Below, in pieces: positions 54,948 through 63,592 of a stretch of DNA of 64,000 nucleotides; position 1 is the stretch's first letter; each line of letters starts with the position of its first letter. Position numbers and translations under genes: made by a program. The DNA comes from Gaiellasilicea sp963761905 (GTDB lineage Bacteria > Actinomycetota > Thermoleophilia > Gaiellales > Gaiellaceae): contig CAVXIQ010000004.1 of NCBI GenBank assembly GCA_963761905.1, positions 1 through 64,000 of the forward strand, given 5' to 3'. A model generated the notes under the pieces. That model ran no database searches and was not told the origin of the DNA. It worked only from the letters and a program-made list of their open reading frames with translations.

Positions 54948-55442
54948 TCACTCGAGCTCGAGCCGCGATCCGGGCGCTGCGTCGTCGTCGAGGTCGACGA
55001 CCACGTAGACCGGGCCGCTCGCCAGCGCTCGCTCGATCTCCCTGGCGCGGCCTGCGCTCGCGAAGTACGCCTCGATCCCGTACTCGATCTCCCCCTCGGT
55101 ACCGGCGTCGGCGTCGCGGCGCGCGCGTCCGCAGATCGCCTCCCCGCCCCCGGGCGGCCCGGCGACGGCGGAGCCGCCCCGCCACTCGTCGCCCGTCTCG
55201 CGCAGCGGCGTGCAGATCCGGTCGCCCCGCGCGACGTCGAAGTTGACCGGCAGCGACGAGACGTCGTAACGAAGGACGACGTAGTTCCCGCGGAAGACGT
55301 CGAGCGGATCGACCGGCTGCGCTCGCAGCCGAATCTCCTGCCCGAACGCGAGATCGGCTGCGGCGAGGCCGGCCAGCGCGAGCGGCACGGCGAGCTGAGC
55401 CAGCACGACGGCGAGGAGCGCCAGCTTCCGGCGCGGGCTCAT
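54948..55442 (-). CDS. GDYXXLXY-domain protein
   Basis: 164 residues. An N-terminal membrane anchor (LALLAVVLAQLAVPLALAGL) is followed by IRLRAQPVDPLDVFRGNYVV and LRYDVSSL, the GDYXXLXY motif with G-N-Y-V-V-L-R-Y. The rest is an extracytoplasmic beta domain ending VYVVVDLDDDAAPGSR. The ATG overlaps the DUF2157 stop. Pairing of these two families is common; their joint function is not known. Confidence 0.83.
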   Translation of the reverse strand: MSPRRKLALLAVVLAQLAVPLALAGLAAADLAFGQEIRLRAQPVDPLDVFRGNYVVLRYDVSSLPVNFDVARGDRICTPLRETGDEWRGGSAVAGPPGGGEAICGRARRDADAGTEGEIEYGIEAYFASAGRAREIERALASGPVYVVVDLDDDAAPGSRLELE

Positions 55443-56640
55443 GTGCTCATCCCGGCGAGGAGGTGCTTGCGCTGGCGCTCGAGCAGATACGCGATCGCGA
55501 GGATCAGGAGCCCAGCTCCGATCAGGCCGGCCGAGCGCGGGAGGGCCGACCAGAAGAAATCGAAGTACCGGCCGATCAGGTCGATCGCGACGAACGCGAC
55601 GCCGACGTTGACGAGCCACGGCTCGTCGTTGACGTAGCCGGCGTAGATCGCGCCGAGCACGACGGCCGCGAGAAGGAGGTTGAAGAGCAGCGCGTAGACC
55701 GTGCCGCTCCCACCGACGAGCAACGCGACGACCAGGCCGCCGACGCGATCGCGAGCGCCGCCGACTCGAAGAGGGCCGTTCGACGGCGGGTCGATGCGAG
55801 CGCCGCGGCGCTCGCGAGCGCGAGACCGGCGAGCAGCCCGAGACCGACCTTCAGACCGACGCCGGCCACCTCGCTTGCGTTCCCGAGCTCGTCGGCCGGC
55901 TCGACGAAGGTGAAGACGAAGAGCCCGGTCAGAGCGAGCAGCAGCCCGAGTCGTCGAGCGGGCGGCGCGAATGCGTCGACCACGAACCAGTCCCCTGGGA
56001 GCCGCTCGCGCGCGGCGGTGCCGAGGCCGTAGAGCGCGCAGCCGTAGAAGACCGCGACGACCGGCGCGGCGGCCCAGCTGTCCCAGGAGTCCTCGATTGC
56101 GGTTCCGAGCTCGAAGCCGACCCAACCGGTGAAGATCAGGAGCGCCGCCGAGGCGACCGCGTGCGAGCGGACGACGAGCGCGGTCGCGACGGCGCCGAGC
56201 GCCCAGATCAGGAGCGCGAGCGGGTCGTGCGCCTCGACGTTGTACATCTGCCCGACGAGGAAGAGCGCGGAGCCGAAGAGGATCACGCCGAGCAGATAGA
56301 GCGCTTCCCCGATTCGCGGCGACCGGTCGGTTCGCTCACGGAGCTGGTAGGCGCCGGCGTACGAGGCGGCGATGGCGCCGGTGAGGAGCGCGAGCCGCAC
56401 GCCGTGGGAGAGCTCCTCCCAGTTCGCAGCGAAGAAACCGATCACGCCGAGGCCGACGGCGACCGCGCCGATCACGGAGAGCGCCGTGACCGCGCGGTTC
56501 CGCGGCTCCTCTCCCGCCGGGGCGCCGGCCTTCGCGTACCTCTCGCGAAGCGCGACGGCCTGCTCCGCCGAGACGAGCCCCTCTGCGACCCACGCCTTGC
56601 TCTCGCGGGCTAGCCGGTCGCTGAAGGAGCGCTCCGCCAC
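55439..56640 (-). CDS. DUF2157 polytopic membrane protein, one frameshift
   Basis: SKAWVAEGLVSAEQAVALRE is the soluble DUF2157 N-terminus. A membrane domain of about ten helices follows, starting VIGAVAVGLGVIGFFAANWE (F-x-A-A-N-W-x-x-L is diagnostic). Near 55738 the frame changes, then VYALLFNLLLAAVVLGAIYA and LLILAIAYLLERQRKHLLAG. About 400 residues. GTG follows TAGCGT by 6 nt. Confidence 0.87.
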
Positions 56641-56646
56641 GGGGTC

Positions 56647-56652
56647 ACGCTA
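56647..56652 (-). promoter_or_regulatory. Leaderless -10 (TAGCGT) for the DUF2157 unit
   Basis: TAGCGT on the minus strand ends 6 nt before GTG 56640. The 96-base gap to the haloperoxidase stop holds nothing else recognisable. Confidence 0.5.
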
Positions 56653-56736
56653 GCGAGGCGGTGTGGCGGTTGCATCGGGCCGCCCGCGATGGACGGCCCG
56701 ATGTCGTTTCGAGGTCGTTCCCGCGTGCGACTCGAA

Positions 56737-58122
56737 TCAGTCGCGGGCTCCTTCGCGCGCCGGCCGCAAGAAGCGGTTGACGGCCCGGTCGGCGATCCGC
56801 TCGCCGTGCCTCGTTCCGGTCTCCACCGCGTCGCGGAAGTGGAAGCCGACGTAGATGCGCGAGACCGCGTTCTCGTCGGCCGCTTGCGGAGAAGCTCGTG
56901 AACTGACGCAGAGTCGGGGACGCGTCATCGCACGTCTCGCCCGCCGGCAGCGTGTAGCTGCAGGCCGAGAAGCTCATCCGGTCGGTGTGGAAGAACCGCT
57001 TCAGGACTTGCGCCGCGGCTCCCCCTTCCACAGCGTGCCCCGAGTCGTAGTCCGGGATCGGCGGTGTCTCCAGCAATGGAGTCCACGTCGGATCGGCGCT
57101 GGTCGCCGGGTTGCCGTCGCTGGAGGCGAGCCGGATCGCGGTCACCGGTCGCCAGAAGCGGTAGTGGTACTTCGCGTCCCAGGTGCCGATGTAGCCGTCC
57201 GTCAGGGCCATGTTCAGGAGCCCGAACAGTCGCGCGCTCTCCCAGAGATCGATTCCCTCCGCATCCGCGACCGTCCGGGCGATCCGGTTCCACCCGAGCG
57301 GCGAGCTCTCGACCCAGAACAGGGCGATCTCGGTCTGATCTGCCGTGCGCTCGCTGGGAGTGATCACATCGTCGCCGCCGAGGCGCTTGACCTCGTTGAC
57401 GTCCGCGGCGTATTTGCGACTGTCCAGCGCAGTACGGGGGGCCGGGACGGAACTGCGAGCTGTCCTCCAAGGCGAAGGGTGTGAGGTCTTCGCCCAACCG
57501 CGGCGCGAAGGCGAACGGCGTGCCCGGCGTGTAGCGGTACTCGCCCGGCGCCGTGCCCTCTTGGTAGTTCGGATCTACGAGCACCGTGTCGTAGCCGTCC
57601 TCGGAGCGCAGAGCCAGAATTGCTGCAGCAGCCGCGTGTCCCAGGGCGACGCCTCGCGTCTTGGCTGCCCCGTTCGGGATCGCCCCGAGCGCGATTGCGT
57701 AGTCGGCTTCGACGCTGGCGATCCCGGCAGCTGATGCAATCCGGCGGGAAGGAAGAAGGAGAACGAGCCGAGAGTGGGAAGGAGAACGTCGCGGGCCGCT
57801 GCCGCGACAGCGGCCTCCGGCGACGCCCCGGGTGCCGCGGTAAGGCTCGCTGCATACGGGCGCGAGCGACGGTCGATGGCGTTCAGGGCGTCATGGATCG
57901 CCACGTGCATGATCGCGTACATACGTGCTTCCTGAGGCCCATAGCCCCCGATGAAGCACGCAGCGATCGCGGCCTCGCCGGCATTCGCATTCCAGGCGGT
58001 GACGGCGTTCGTATGCGACGCCTGCTCGGATGCCGTCGGCAGCTGGTGAGGAACATCCCGGCTGCCAGGCACATGACGAGGACGAGCAGTCGAAGCTTGG
58101 GCAATTGACGAATCACGTTCAT
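56737..58122 (-). CDS. Vanadium-dependent haloperoxidase/PAP2-like secreted protein, about five frame changes
   Basis: After correction about 461 residues. LRLLVLVMCLAAGMFLTSC is a lipoprotein-like signal. YAIMHVAIHDALNAIDRRSR, YHYRFWRPVTAIRLASSDG (K and R of the vanadate pocket), PDYDSGHAVEGGAAAQVL (S-G-H) and RIYVGFHFRDAVETGT (R-x5-H) supply the vanadate/phosphate site. Frame changes lie near 58040, 57740, 57600, 57430 and 56890. It has a good Shine-Dalgarno (GAGGAGG) before ATG 58122, unlike the leaderless neighbours. Codon use is less GC-biased, so acquisition by transfer is possible. It may be a real gene with sequence errors or a decaying one. Confidence 0.72.
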
Positions 58123-58205
58123 CGTTCGCCTCCTCGGATCGGGTCCGCCACCATGCTTCGCCCGACCGCAGCTGGAGTCGATACGTGATTCGGCGTATCC
58201 TTCGA

Positions 58206-59202
58206 GTGGCCGTGCCTGCACTCGCGCGTGGTGACGCGGAGCGGCTGCTCCGCTTCGTCGGCGAGGCCGAGAGTCTCGGCGGCGACCACCCCTTCACCGG
58301 CGATCTCCTTGTCGAGCTGGGGCGGCTCGTCGAGGCCGACTCGGATCTTCTACCAAGAGCACGACTGCGTACCCCGGCAGCACCTTGCTCCTCGAGGTCC
58401 AACGGACAGGTGACGACCAGGAGTTCCACTACATCGAGGAATTGTGTGTCCTCTACCTGGAGACCCCCATCCGCCAACGGCGCCGGCAAGGAGACTTCGG
58501 CGCCCTCAAGCTCTCGGACTTCCAGACCCGAGGCGAGCTGCACCGAACTCCGCTTCTACGACGTCGTCCTCCGTCCGTACGGCGTCGAGCACGAGCTCGA
58601 GGTCGACATCCCTTCCCCGCCGAAGCCACTGGAAGACGTTCTTCTTCGACCGGGCCGAGCGGGCGTTCAGCGAGCGCGACCGGCTCGTCCTCGACCTTCT
58701 CCAGCCCCATCTCGCCCGGCTCTGGGAGGCCGCGAGGACGCGCCGCGAGCTGGCGGCAGCCCTCGTCGGTCTCGACCAGGCTGAGGCGCACGAATCCCGC
58801 GGGGTGATCCTCCTCGGCGCCCGCGGCGAGGTCGAGTACGCCTCCGAGCCGGCGCGGCGGCTCTTGCGCGAGTTCGCCCCGGACGAGTCGCTTGTCGAAT
58901 GGCTCGAGTCGGGGATCGCGGCAGACCGCTCGTCCACCATTTCGGCGAGCGACGGCTGATCGTCGAGCGAGTCGGCGACGCACTCCTCCTGGAGGAGCCG
59001 CCTCCCGACCTCGGCCTGACCGCACGCGAGCGCGAGGTGCTCACGTGGGTCGCGCGCGGCAAGACGAACATCGAGATCGCGCAACTTCTCTGGCTCGCGC
59101 CCAGCACTGTCAGCAAACACCTCGAGAACGTCTACGCCAAGCTCGGCGTCACCACCCGGACGGCCGCCGTCGCGCGCTTCCTGGGCGCGGTCGACGGGTT
59201 GA
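58206..59202 (+). CDS. LuxR-family regulator, several frame changes
   Basis: The C-terminal HTH is clear: DLGLTAREREVLTWVARGKT, NIEIAQLLWLAPSTVSKHLE and NVYAKLGVTTRTAAVA. Upstream pieces in different frames (LRFVGEAESLGGDHPFTGDL, LLLEVQRTGDDQEFHYIEEL, FDRAERAFSERDRLVLDLLQ, SRGVILLGARGEVEYASEPA) form a sensor region with a PAS/GAF-like end. Frame changes lie near 58330, 58380, 58460-58620 and 58915. The stop is uncertain: the frame runs on past 59202, but typical proteins end here. TATCCT lies just before GTG 58206. Divergent from the haloperoxidase gene, so it may control it. Confidence 0.65.
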
Positions 59203-59222
59203 CGAATCGTTTCTCCCGAGCG

Positions 59223-59640
59223 CTACGACCAGGGATAGGGCGAGTGCGAGACGGGGTGGAGGTCGCCCGTCGCGAAGCGCTCGAAGCGGAAGGGGTAGAG
59301 GAGCTGCGAGTGCTCGCCGACGAGCACCTTCGCGACCTCGCGCCCGACGCCGATCATCTTGTAGCCGTGGTTCGAATCGAGCACGCCGTAGACGTTCGGC
59401 CGGAGGTAGTCGAAGACAGGGAACTTGTCGGCGGTGAAGGCGTCGACGCCGCCCGAGCGCGCATCCTTGTAGAGCCCGCGGCAACCCTCGAAGCGGCTCA
59501 TCGCGTGCGAGAGCCCGGCGCACCACATGTCCGCGAAGTCGGGGTCGACGTCCGTTGTCGAGGGATACGGGTCGAGCTCGACGTCGCTCTCGACGACGAG
59601 CGGCGAGGCGCCGCCCTGGAGGCGCTTGACCCAACCCGAA
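59223..59640 (-). pseudogene. C-terminal remnant of an FAD-dependent oxidoreductase (DAO family)
   Basis: Only about 139 C-terminal residues remain: GWVKRLQGGASPLVVESDVE, FADMWCAGLSHAMSRFEGC, RPNVYGVLDSNHGYKMIGVG and FRFERFATGDLHPVSHSPYP. The FAD-binding N-terminal two thirds (about 270 residues) are missing. Upstream lies the thymidine kinase gene on the other strand, so the loss is not a simple frameshift. A deletion or an assembly join are both possible. Confidence 0.65.
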
Positions 59641-60234
59641 GAGCGGTGGCTGGCTCGAGGTCGTCTGCGGGCCGATGTTCAGCGGCAAGAGCGAGGAGAT
59701 GATCCGCAGACTGCGCCGCGCGGAGATCGCCTCGCAGAGCGTCGTGATCTTCAAGCCGGGGATCGACGACCGCTATGACGCCACCGCGTCGTCAGCCACG
59801 CGGGGATCCGAATGCGCGCGATGCCGGTCGGCTCGGTCGCCGAGCTCGTCGAGCACGCTGAGGGGTTCGAGGTCGTCGGGATCGACGAGGCGCAGTTCTT
59901 CGAGCACGCGATCGTCGGCGCGGCGCTCGCGCTTGCCGACGGCGGCGCGCGCGTGATCGCAGCCGGCCTCGACCAGGACTTCCGGCGACTCCCGTTCGGG
60001 CCGATGCCCGAACTGCTCGCACACGCCGAGTTCGTCGACAAGCTCCAGGCCGTCTGTCACCGCTGCGGCGGCGGCGCGACGACGACGCAGCGGCTGGTCG
60101 ACGGCAGGCCAGCTCCATATTCCGGCGCGACGATCGTGGTGGGCGCGAACGAGCAGTACGAGGCGCGCTGCCGCGACTGCCACGAGGCCGGCACGGCTGA
60201 AGCCGGTACAGCCCTCGTGACAGTCGCAGCGTAG
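59626..60234 (+). CDS. tdk: Thymidine kinase, two compensating frame changes
   Basis: 202 residues from TTG 59626. LEVVCGPMFSGKSEEMIRRL is the P-loop. VVIFKPGIDDRYD follows in a frame that differs between about 59650 and 59790. VVSHAGIRMRAMPVGSVAEL, VVGIDEAQFFEHAIVGAALA (Walker B) and the lasso FVDKLQAVCHRCGGGATTTQ are typical. C-H-R-C and C-R-D-C bind zinc. Type II Tdk phosphorylates thymidine in the salvage pathway. Confidence 0.92.
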
Positions 60235-60243
60235 GCGCAGCTT

Positions 60244-61161
60244 CTAGGTCACCTTGTTGGCCTTGAGGAAGGCCCGGGCGACCGACGCGGCCGACTTCTT
60301 GTCGAGCGCGACCGCCTTGTTCATCGCGATCATCGCCCGCAGCGTCAGCAGTGAGTTGACCTTGTTCAGCGTGCTCGTCAGGGTCGAGCCGTACTCGCTG
60401 ACGAGCTTCTTCGACAGCACGGGCGCGACCTGCTGGAAGCCGAACATGTTCCGCGGCTCCTGCAGGACGACGTACTTGCTCGAGATCAGCTGCGGGTCGG
60501 TAGTGAAGATGCCGGCCGCCTCGACCTTGCCCTGGCTCAGGAGCGTGTATGAGCTGATGCCGGCGAGCGGCGTGAACTCCACGTTCTTGACCCCGTAGCG
60601 GCTCGCGAGCTGCGGCAGCCAGCGCGTCTCGAACTCCGGGAACGCCGCCAGCGTCAGGTCGGGCACCTTGCGCAGGTCACCGACCGTCTTCAGCCCGTAC
60701 TTCGACGCCGTCGTCCGCAGCACCGCGATCCCGTCGCGGTCCTGGAACGGCGTCGCCTTCAAGAGTGTCTGACCCCGCTTCTCGTACAGCGCCTTCGCCG
60801 CCCGGTAGGTGCCGAGGGCGGACTTCGGCAGCGTCGTCTTCTTGAACGTGACCGCGAGCATGATCCCGGTGTACTCCGGATAGAGCGTGACGCGGCCGCT
60901 CCGCAGTGAAGCGTCGATCAGCTCGGTCGAGCCGATGTTCTCCTTGTACTGCACCTTCAGCCCCTTCGCCTCCAGGGCCTGCTTGTAGAGCTGCCCGAGC
61001 ACGTACTGCTCGGGGAAGTTCTTCGTCCCGATGATGATCGGTGTCGCCTGCCCCTTCTCGAGCGCGGCCGGCGCCGCCGCGGCTCCACCGAGCACGAGCG
61101 CGACTCCGAGGGCGACCGCGAAGGCCGCCTTGGCGGCCCGGCGATTGTGCTTCCTGATCAT
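60244..61161 (-). CDS. Glycine betaine/choline-type substrate-binding protein (OpuAC/OpuCC family)
   Basis: 305 residues. A Sec signal (AAFAVALGVALVLGGAAAAP) precedes the mature domain. PIIIGTKNFPEQYVLGQLYK, ENIGSTELIDASLRSGRVTL and YPEYTGIMLAVTF are characteristic of the OpuAC family. It has no lipobox Cys, unusual for a Gram-positive-type binding protein. Good Shine-Dalgarno (AGGAAGGTGG) before ATG 61161; the alternative in-frame start further upstream is less likely. Last gene of the importer operon. Confidence 0.92.
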   Translation of the reverse strand: MIRKHNRRAAKAAFAVALGVALVLGGAAAAPAALEKGQATPIIIGTKNFPEQYVLGQLYKQALEAKGLKVQYKENIGSTELIDASLRSGRVTLYPEYTGIMLAVTFKKTTLPKSALGTYRAAKALYEKRGQTLLKATPFQDRDGIAVLRTTASKYGLKTVGDLRKVPDLTLAAFPEFETRWLPQLASRYGVKNVEFTPLAGISSYTLLSQGKVEAAGIFTTDPQLISSKYVVLQEPRNMFGFQQVAPVLSKKLVSEYGSTLTSTLNKVNSLLTLRAMIAMNKAVALDKKSAASVARAFLKANKVT

Positions 61162-61192
61162 TACCCCACCTTCCTGTCGTGGATCCACCCGG

Positions 61193-61891
61193 TTAGACGA
61201 CCGGGCGCACATCCGGTTCGAACGTCGGAACCTCTTCTTTCAATCCGGGGGGTGTCAGCCACCGTTGCAGGACGCCGAGCGCGCCGTCGGCGGCAAGCGC
61301 GAGCAGCGAGACGCAAATCGCGGCGGCCACCAGTCCTTCCACGTCATACGCAGCCTGATTCACGAGGATCTCGCCGAGGCCGCTGCCGCCGGCGATCGCG
61401 GCGATCGTGGCGGTCGCGACGACGAAGACCGCCGCGGTTCGGATCCCGACGAAGAGCAGCGGCAGCGCGAGCGGCAGCTCTACGCGCCACAGCACCTGGG
61501 ACGGCGTCATTCCCATCCCTCGCGCAGCCTCGACCGCGTCCCCGTCGACTTCGTCGATTGCGACGTACGCGTTGGTCAGGATGGGCGGCACGGCGAGCAC
61601 CACGAGCGCGAGCATGACGGTCGTGAAGCCGATCCCGAGGAAGATGAAGCCGACCGCGATCACGACGAGAGTCGGTAGCGCCCGGCCGATGTTGGCGACG
61701 TTGACCGCCACCAGCGAGCCGCGATGGAGGTGGCCGAGGGCGATGCCGAGCGGGACGGCGATCGCGATCGCGACGAGCAGCGCCGCCGCCGAGAGAACGA
61801 TGTGCTCAAGCGTCTTCTCGAGCAGCAGGTCGCGCTCGTCGACGATGAACTGGAGGCTGTCGACGAAGACGTCGAGCGCGGCGACGATCAC
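61193..61891 (-). CDS. Quaternary-amine ABC importer permease
   Basis: 232 residues, five or six helices. LEHIVLSAAALLVAIAIAVP, VNVANIGRALPTLVVIAVGF and the EAA loop AVEAARGMGMTPSQVLWRVE (E-A-A-x3-G) define the ProW/OpuCB family. GTG start overlaps the partner permease stop (GTGA). With two permeases, an ATPase and a binding protein, the complex is complete. Confidence 0.93.
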   Translation of the reverse strand: MIVAALDVFVDSLQFIVDERDLLLEKTLEHIVLSAAALLVAIAIAVPLGIALGHLHRGSLVAVNVANIGRALPTLVVIAVGFIFLGIGFTTVMLALVVLAVPPILTNAYVAIDEVDGDAVEAARGMGMTPSQVLWRVELPLALPLLFVGIRTAAVFVVATATIAAIAGGSGLGEILVNQAAYDVEGLVAAAICVSLLALAADGALGVLQRWLTPPGLKEEVPTFEPDVRPVV

Positions 61892-62595
61892 GTCAACCTC
61901 CTGGCCGTGGCCCAGGGCGTCACCGCCCGCTGCGCGAGGACGAGCAGAACGTCGGCGAGGAACGCGAGGCCGACCGCCAGGGCACCGGCAGCGATGATCT
62001 CCGTCCGGAAGTCGAGCCGGAGCGCGCCGAGAATCGGACCGCCGAGCCCCTCGGAGACGACGAACGCGGCCACGGTCGCGAGGGCGATGGTCGAGACGAC
62101 GGCGATGCGCAGCCCGGCGACAATCGCCGGCAGCGCCAGCGGAAGCTCGACGCGCCAGAGGGTCTGGTTTTGGGTCAGCCCCATCCCGCGCGCCGCCTCG
62201 AGCACCTCAGGCGGAGCCGAGCGGAGCCCGGCGAGGTTGTTGCGGAAGAGGATCAGGAGCGTGTAGCCCACGAGTGCGATCTCGACCGTCGTCACGGTCA
62301 GCCCGGTGACCGGCACGAGCAGCTGGAAGAGCGCGAGGCTCGGGATCGTGTAGATCACTGCCGAGAGGAACGCGACCGGCCGCTCGACGTGGCGGAAGCG
62401 GTGGGCCAGGAGCGCCGCGACCAGCGAGAGCACGAAGCCGACGCCGACCGCGATCACCGTCAGCTTGATGTGCTCGACGAGCGCCGGCTGGAGCACTGGA
62501 TCCCAGTTCTCGCGCACCCAGTCCGTGCAGAAGAGCCGGTTCTCGGCGACGCAGTCGCTTGCCTCGCCGAAGTCGGGGATGACGGGCTCGGCCAC
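61888..62595 (-). CDS. Quaternary-amine ABC importer permease
   Basis: 235 residues. An N-terminal extension (VIPDFGEASDCVAENRLFCT) precedes LVEHIKLTVIAVGVGFVLSL. FLSAVIYTIPSLALFQLLVP and the EAA loop VLEAARGMGLTQNQTLWRVE follow. GTG start overlaps the ATPase stop by 1 base. Confidence 0.93.
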   Translation of the reverse strand: MAEPVIPDFGEASDCVAENRLFCTDWVRENWDPVLQPALVEHIKLTVIAVGVGFVLSLVAALLAHRFRHVERPVAFLSAVIYTIPSLALFQLLVPVTGLTVTTVEIALVGYTLLILFRNNLAGLRSAPPEVLEAARGMGLTQNQTLWRVELPLALPAIVAGLRIAVVSTIALATVAAFVVSEGLGGPILGALRLDFRTEIIAAGALAVGLAFLADVLLVLAQRAVTPWATARRLT

Positions 62596-63557
62596 TACCG
62601 CATCAGCTCCGTCAGCCGGTCGAGCGTCAGCTGCTTGCGCGTCCCGTCGCCGGCCTCGACGACGACCGCGCGGGCGCCGTCGGTCAGCATCGCGGAGAGC
62701 GCGTCGCGGAGCGTCGTCTGGCCGTCGAGCAGCGGCCCAACGGCGCCGTTCGCAGGCTCGAGCTCGACCTCGTCGAGCTTGGTGAGCGAGAGCCGCTTCA
62801 AGCCTCGGTCGGCGCCGACGAAGCGGGCGACGAAGTCGTCCGCCGGGTGGGCGAGCAGTTGCTCGGGCGTGTCGTACTGGGCGAGGACTCCGCCCTCGCG
62901 CAGGATCGCGATCCGGTCGCCGACGAGGATCGCCTCGTCGATGTCGTGGGTGACGAAGATGATCGTCTTGCGCAGCTCATGCTGGATTCGGAGCAGCTCG
63001 TTCTGGAGCCGCGTCCGCGTGATCGGGTCGAGTGCTCCGAAGGGCTCGTCCATCAGCATCAGCGGCGGGTCGGCGGCGAGGGCGCGCGCGAGCCCGACCC
63101 GCTGGCGCTCTCCGCCGGAGAGCTGCGAGGCGTAGCGGGAGCGGTAGTCACGCGCGGGCAGGTCGACGAGGTCGAGCAGCTCGTCGGTGCGCTCCTCCGT
63201 CTCGTGCTTCGACCAGCCGAGCAGCTTCGGGACCGTGGCGACGTTCTCCGCGACGGTCATGTGCGGGAAGAGCCCGACCTGCTGGATCACGTAGCCGATC
63301 CCGCGGCGCAGCGCCGTCTCGTCGAGCGACGTGACGCTGCGACCGTCGACGCGGACGTCGCCCGACGTGAGCTCCACGAGCCGGTTGACGAGCTTCATCG
63401 CAGTCGTCTTGCCGCCGCCCGAGGGTCCGACCAGGCAGCAGACCTCGCCGGCAGGGATCGTCATCGAGAGGTCGTCGACCGCCGGCGTTGCGCGGCCGGG
63501 GTACCGCTTGGTCGCGTGGTCGAAGACGATCTCAACCGCCTGACGCGGAGCCCTCAC
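62595..63557 (-). CDS. Quaternary-amine ABC importer ATPase (OpuCA/ProV-like)
   Basis: 320 residues. Walker A GPSGGGKTTAMKLVNRL, Q-loop YVIQQVGLFPHMTVAENV, signature QLSGGERQRVGLARALA, Walker B LMLMDEPFGALD and H-loop FVTHDIDEA are all present. The C-terminal ~70 residues (LLDGQTTLRDALSAMLTDGA, then RAVVVEAGDG) resemble one CBS-like repeat; full OpuCA has two, so osmosensing may differ. GTG follows TAGGCT by 7 nt. Confidence 0.94.
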   Translation of the reverse strand: MRAPRQAVEIVFDHATKRYPGRATPAVDDLSMTIPAGEVCCLVGPSGGGKTTAMKLVNRLVELTSGDVRVDGRSVTSLDETALRRGIGYVIQQVGLFPHMTVAENVATVPKLLGWSKHETEERTDELLDLVDLPARDYRSRYASQLSGGERQRVGLARALAADPPLMLMDEPFGALDPITRTRLQNELLRIQHELRKTIIFVTHDIDEAILVGDRIAILREGGVLAQYDTPEQLLAHPADDFVARFVGADRGLKRLSLTKLDEVELEPANGAVGPLLDGQTTLRDALSAMLTDGARAVVVEAGDGTRKQLTLDRLTELMR

Positions 63558-63564
63558 TGATCGA

Positions 63565-63584
63565 AGCCTAGACGCTGGTAGGTT
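63565..63584. promoter_or_regulatory. Divergent leaderless-type -10 elements
   Basis: TAGGCT on the minus strand (63565-63570) ends 7 nt before the ATPase GTG. TAGGTT on the plus strand (63579-63584) ends 8 nt before GTG 63593. The intergenic gap is 35 bases. Confidence 0.55.
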
Positions 63585-63592
63585 CGCCAGGA

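Noticed and set aside
56737..58122. Calling the haloperoxidase-like gene a definite pseudogene
   Set aside because: The vanadate-site residues are all kept, and frame breaks of the same type occur in essential genes nearby. Sequence error cannot be excluded.
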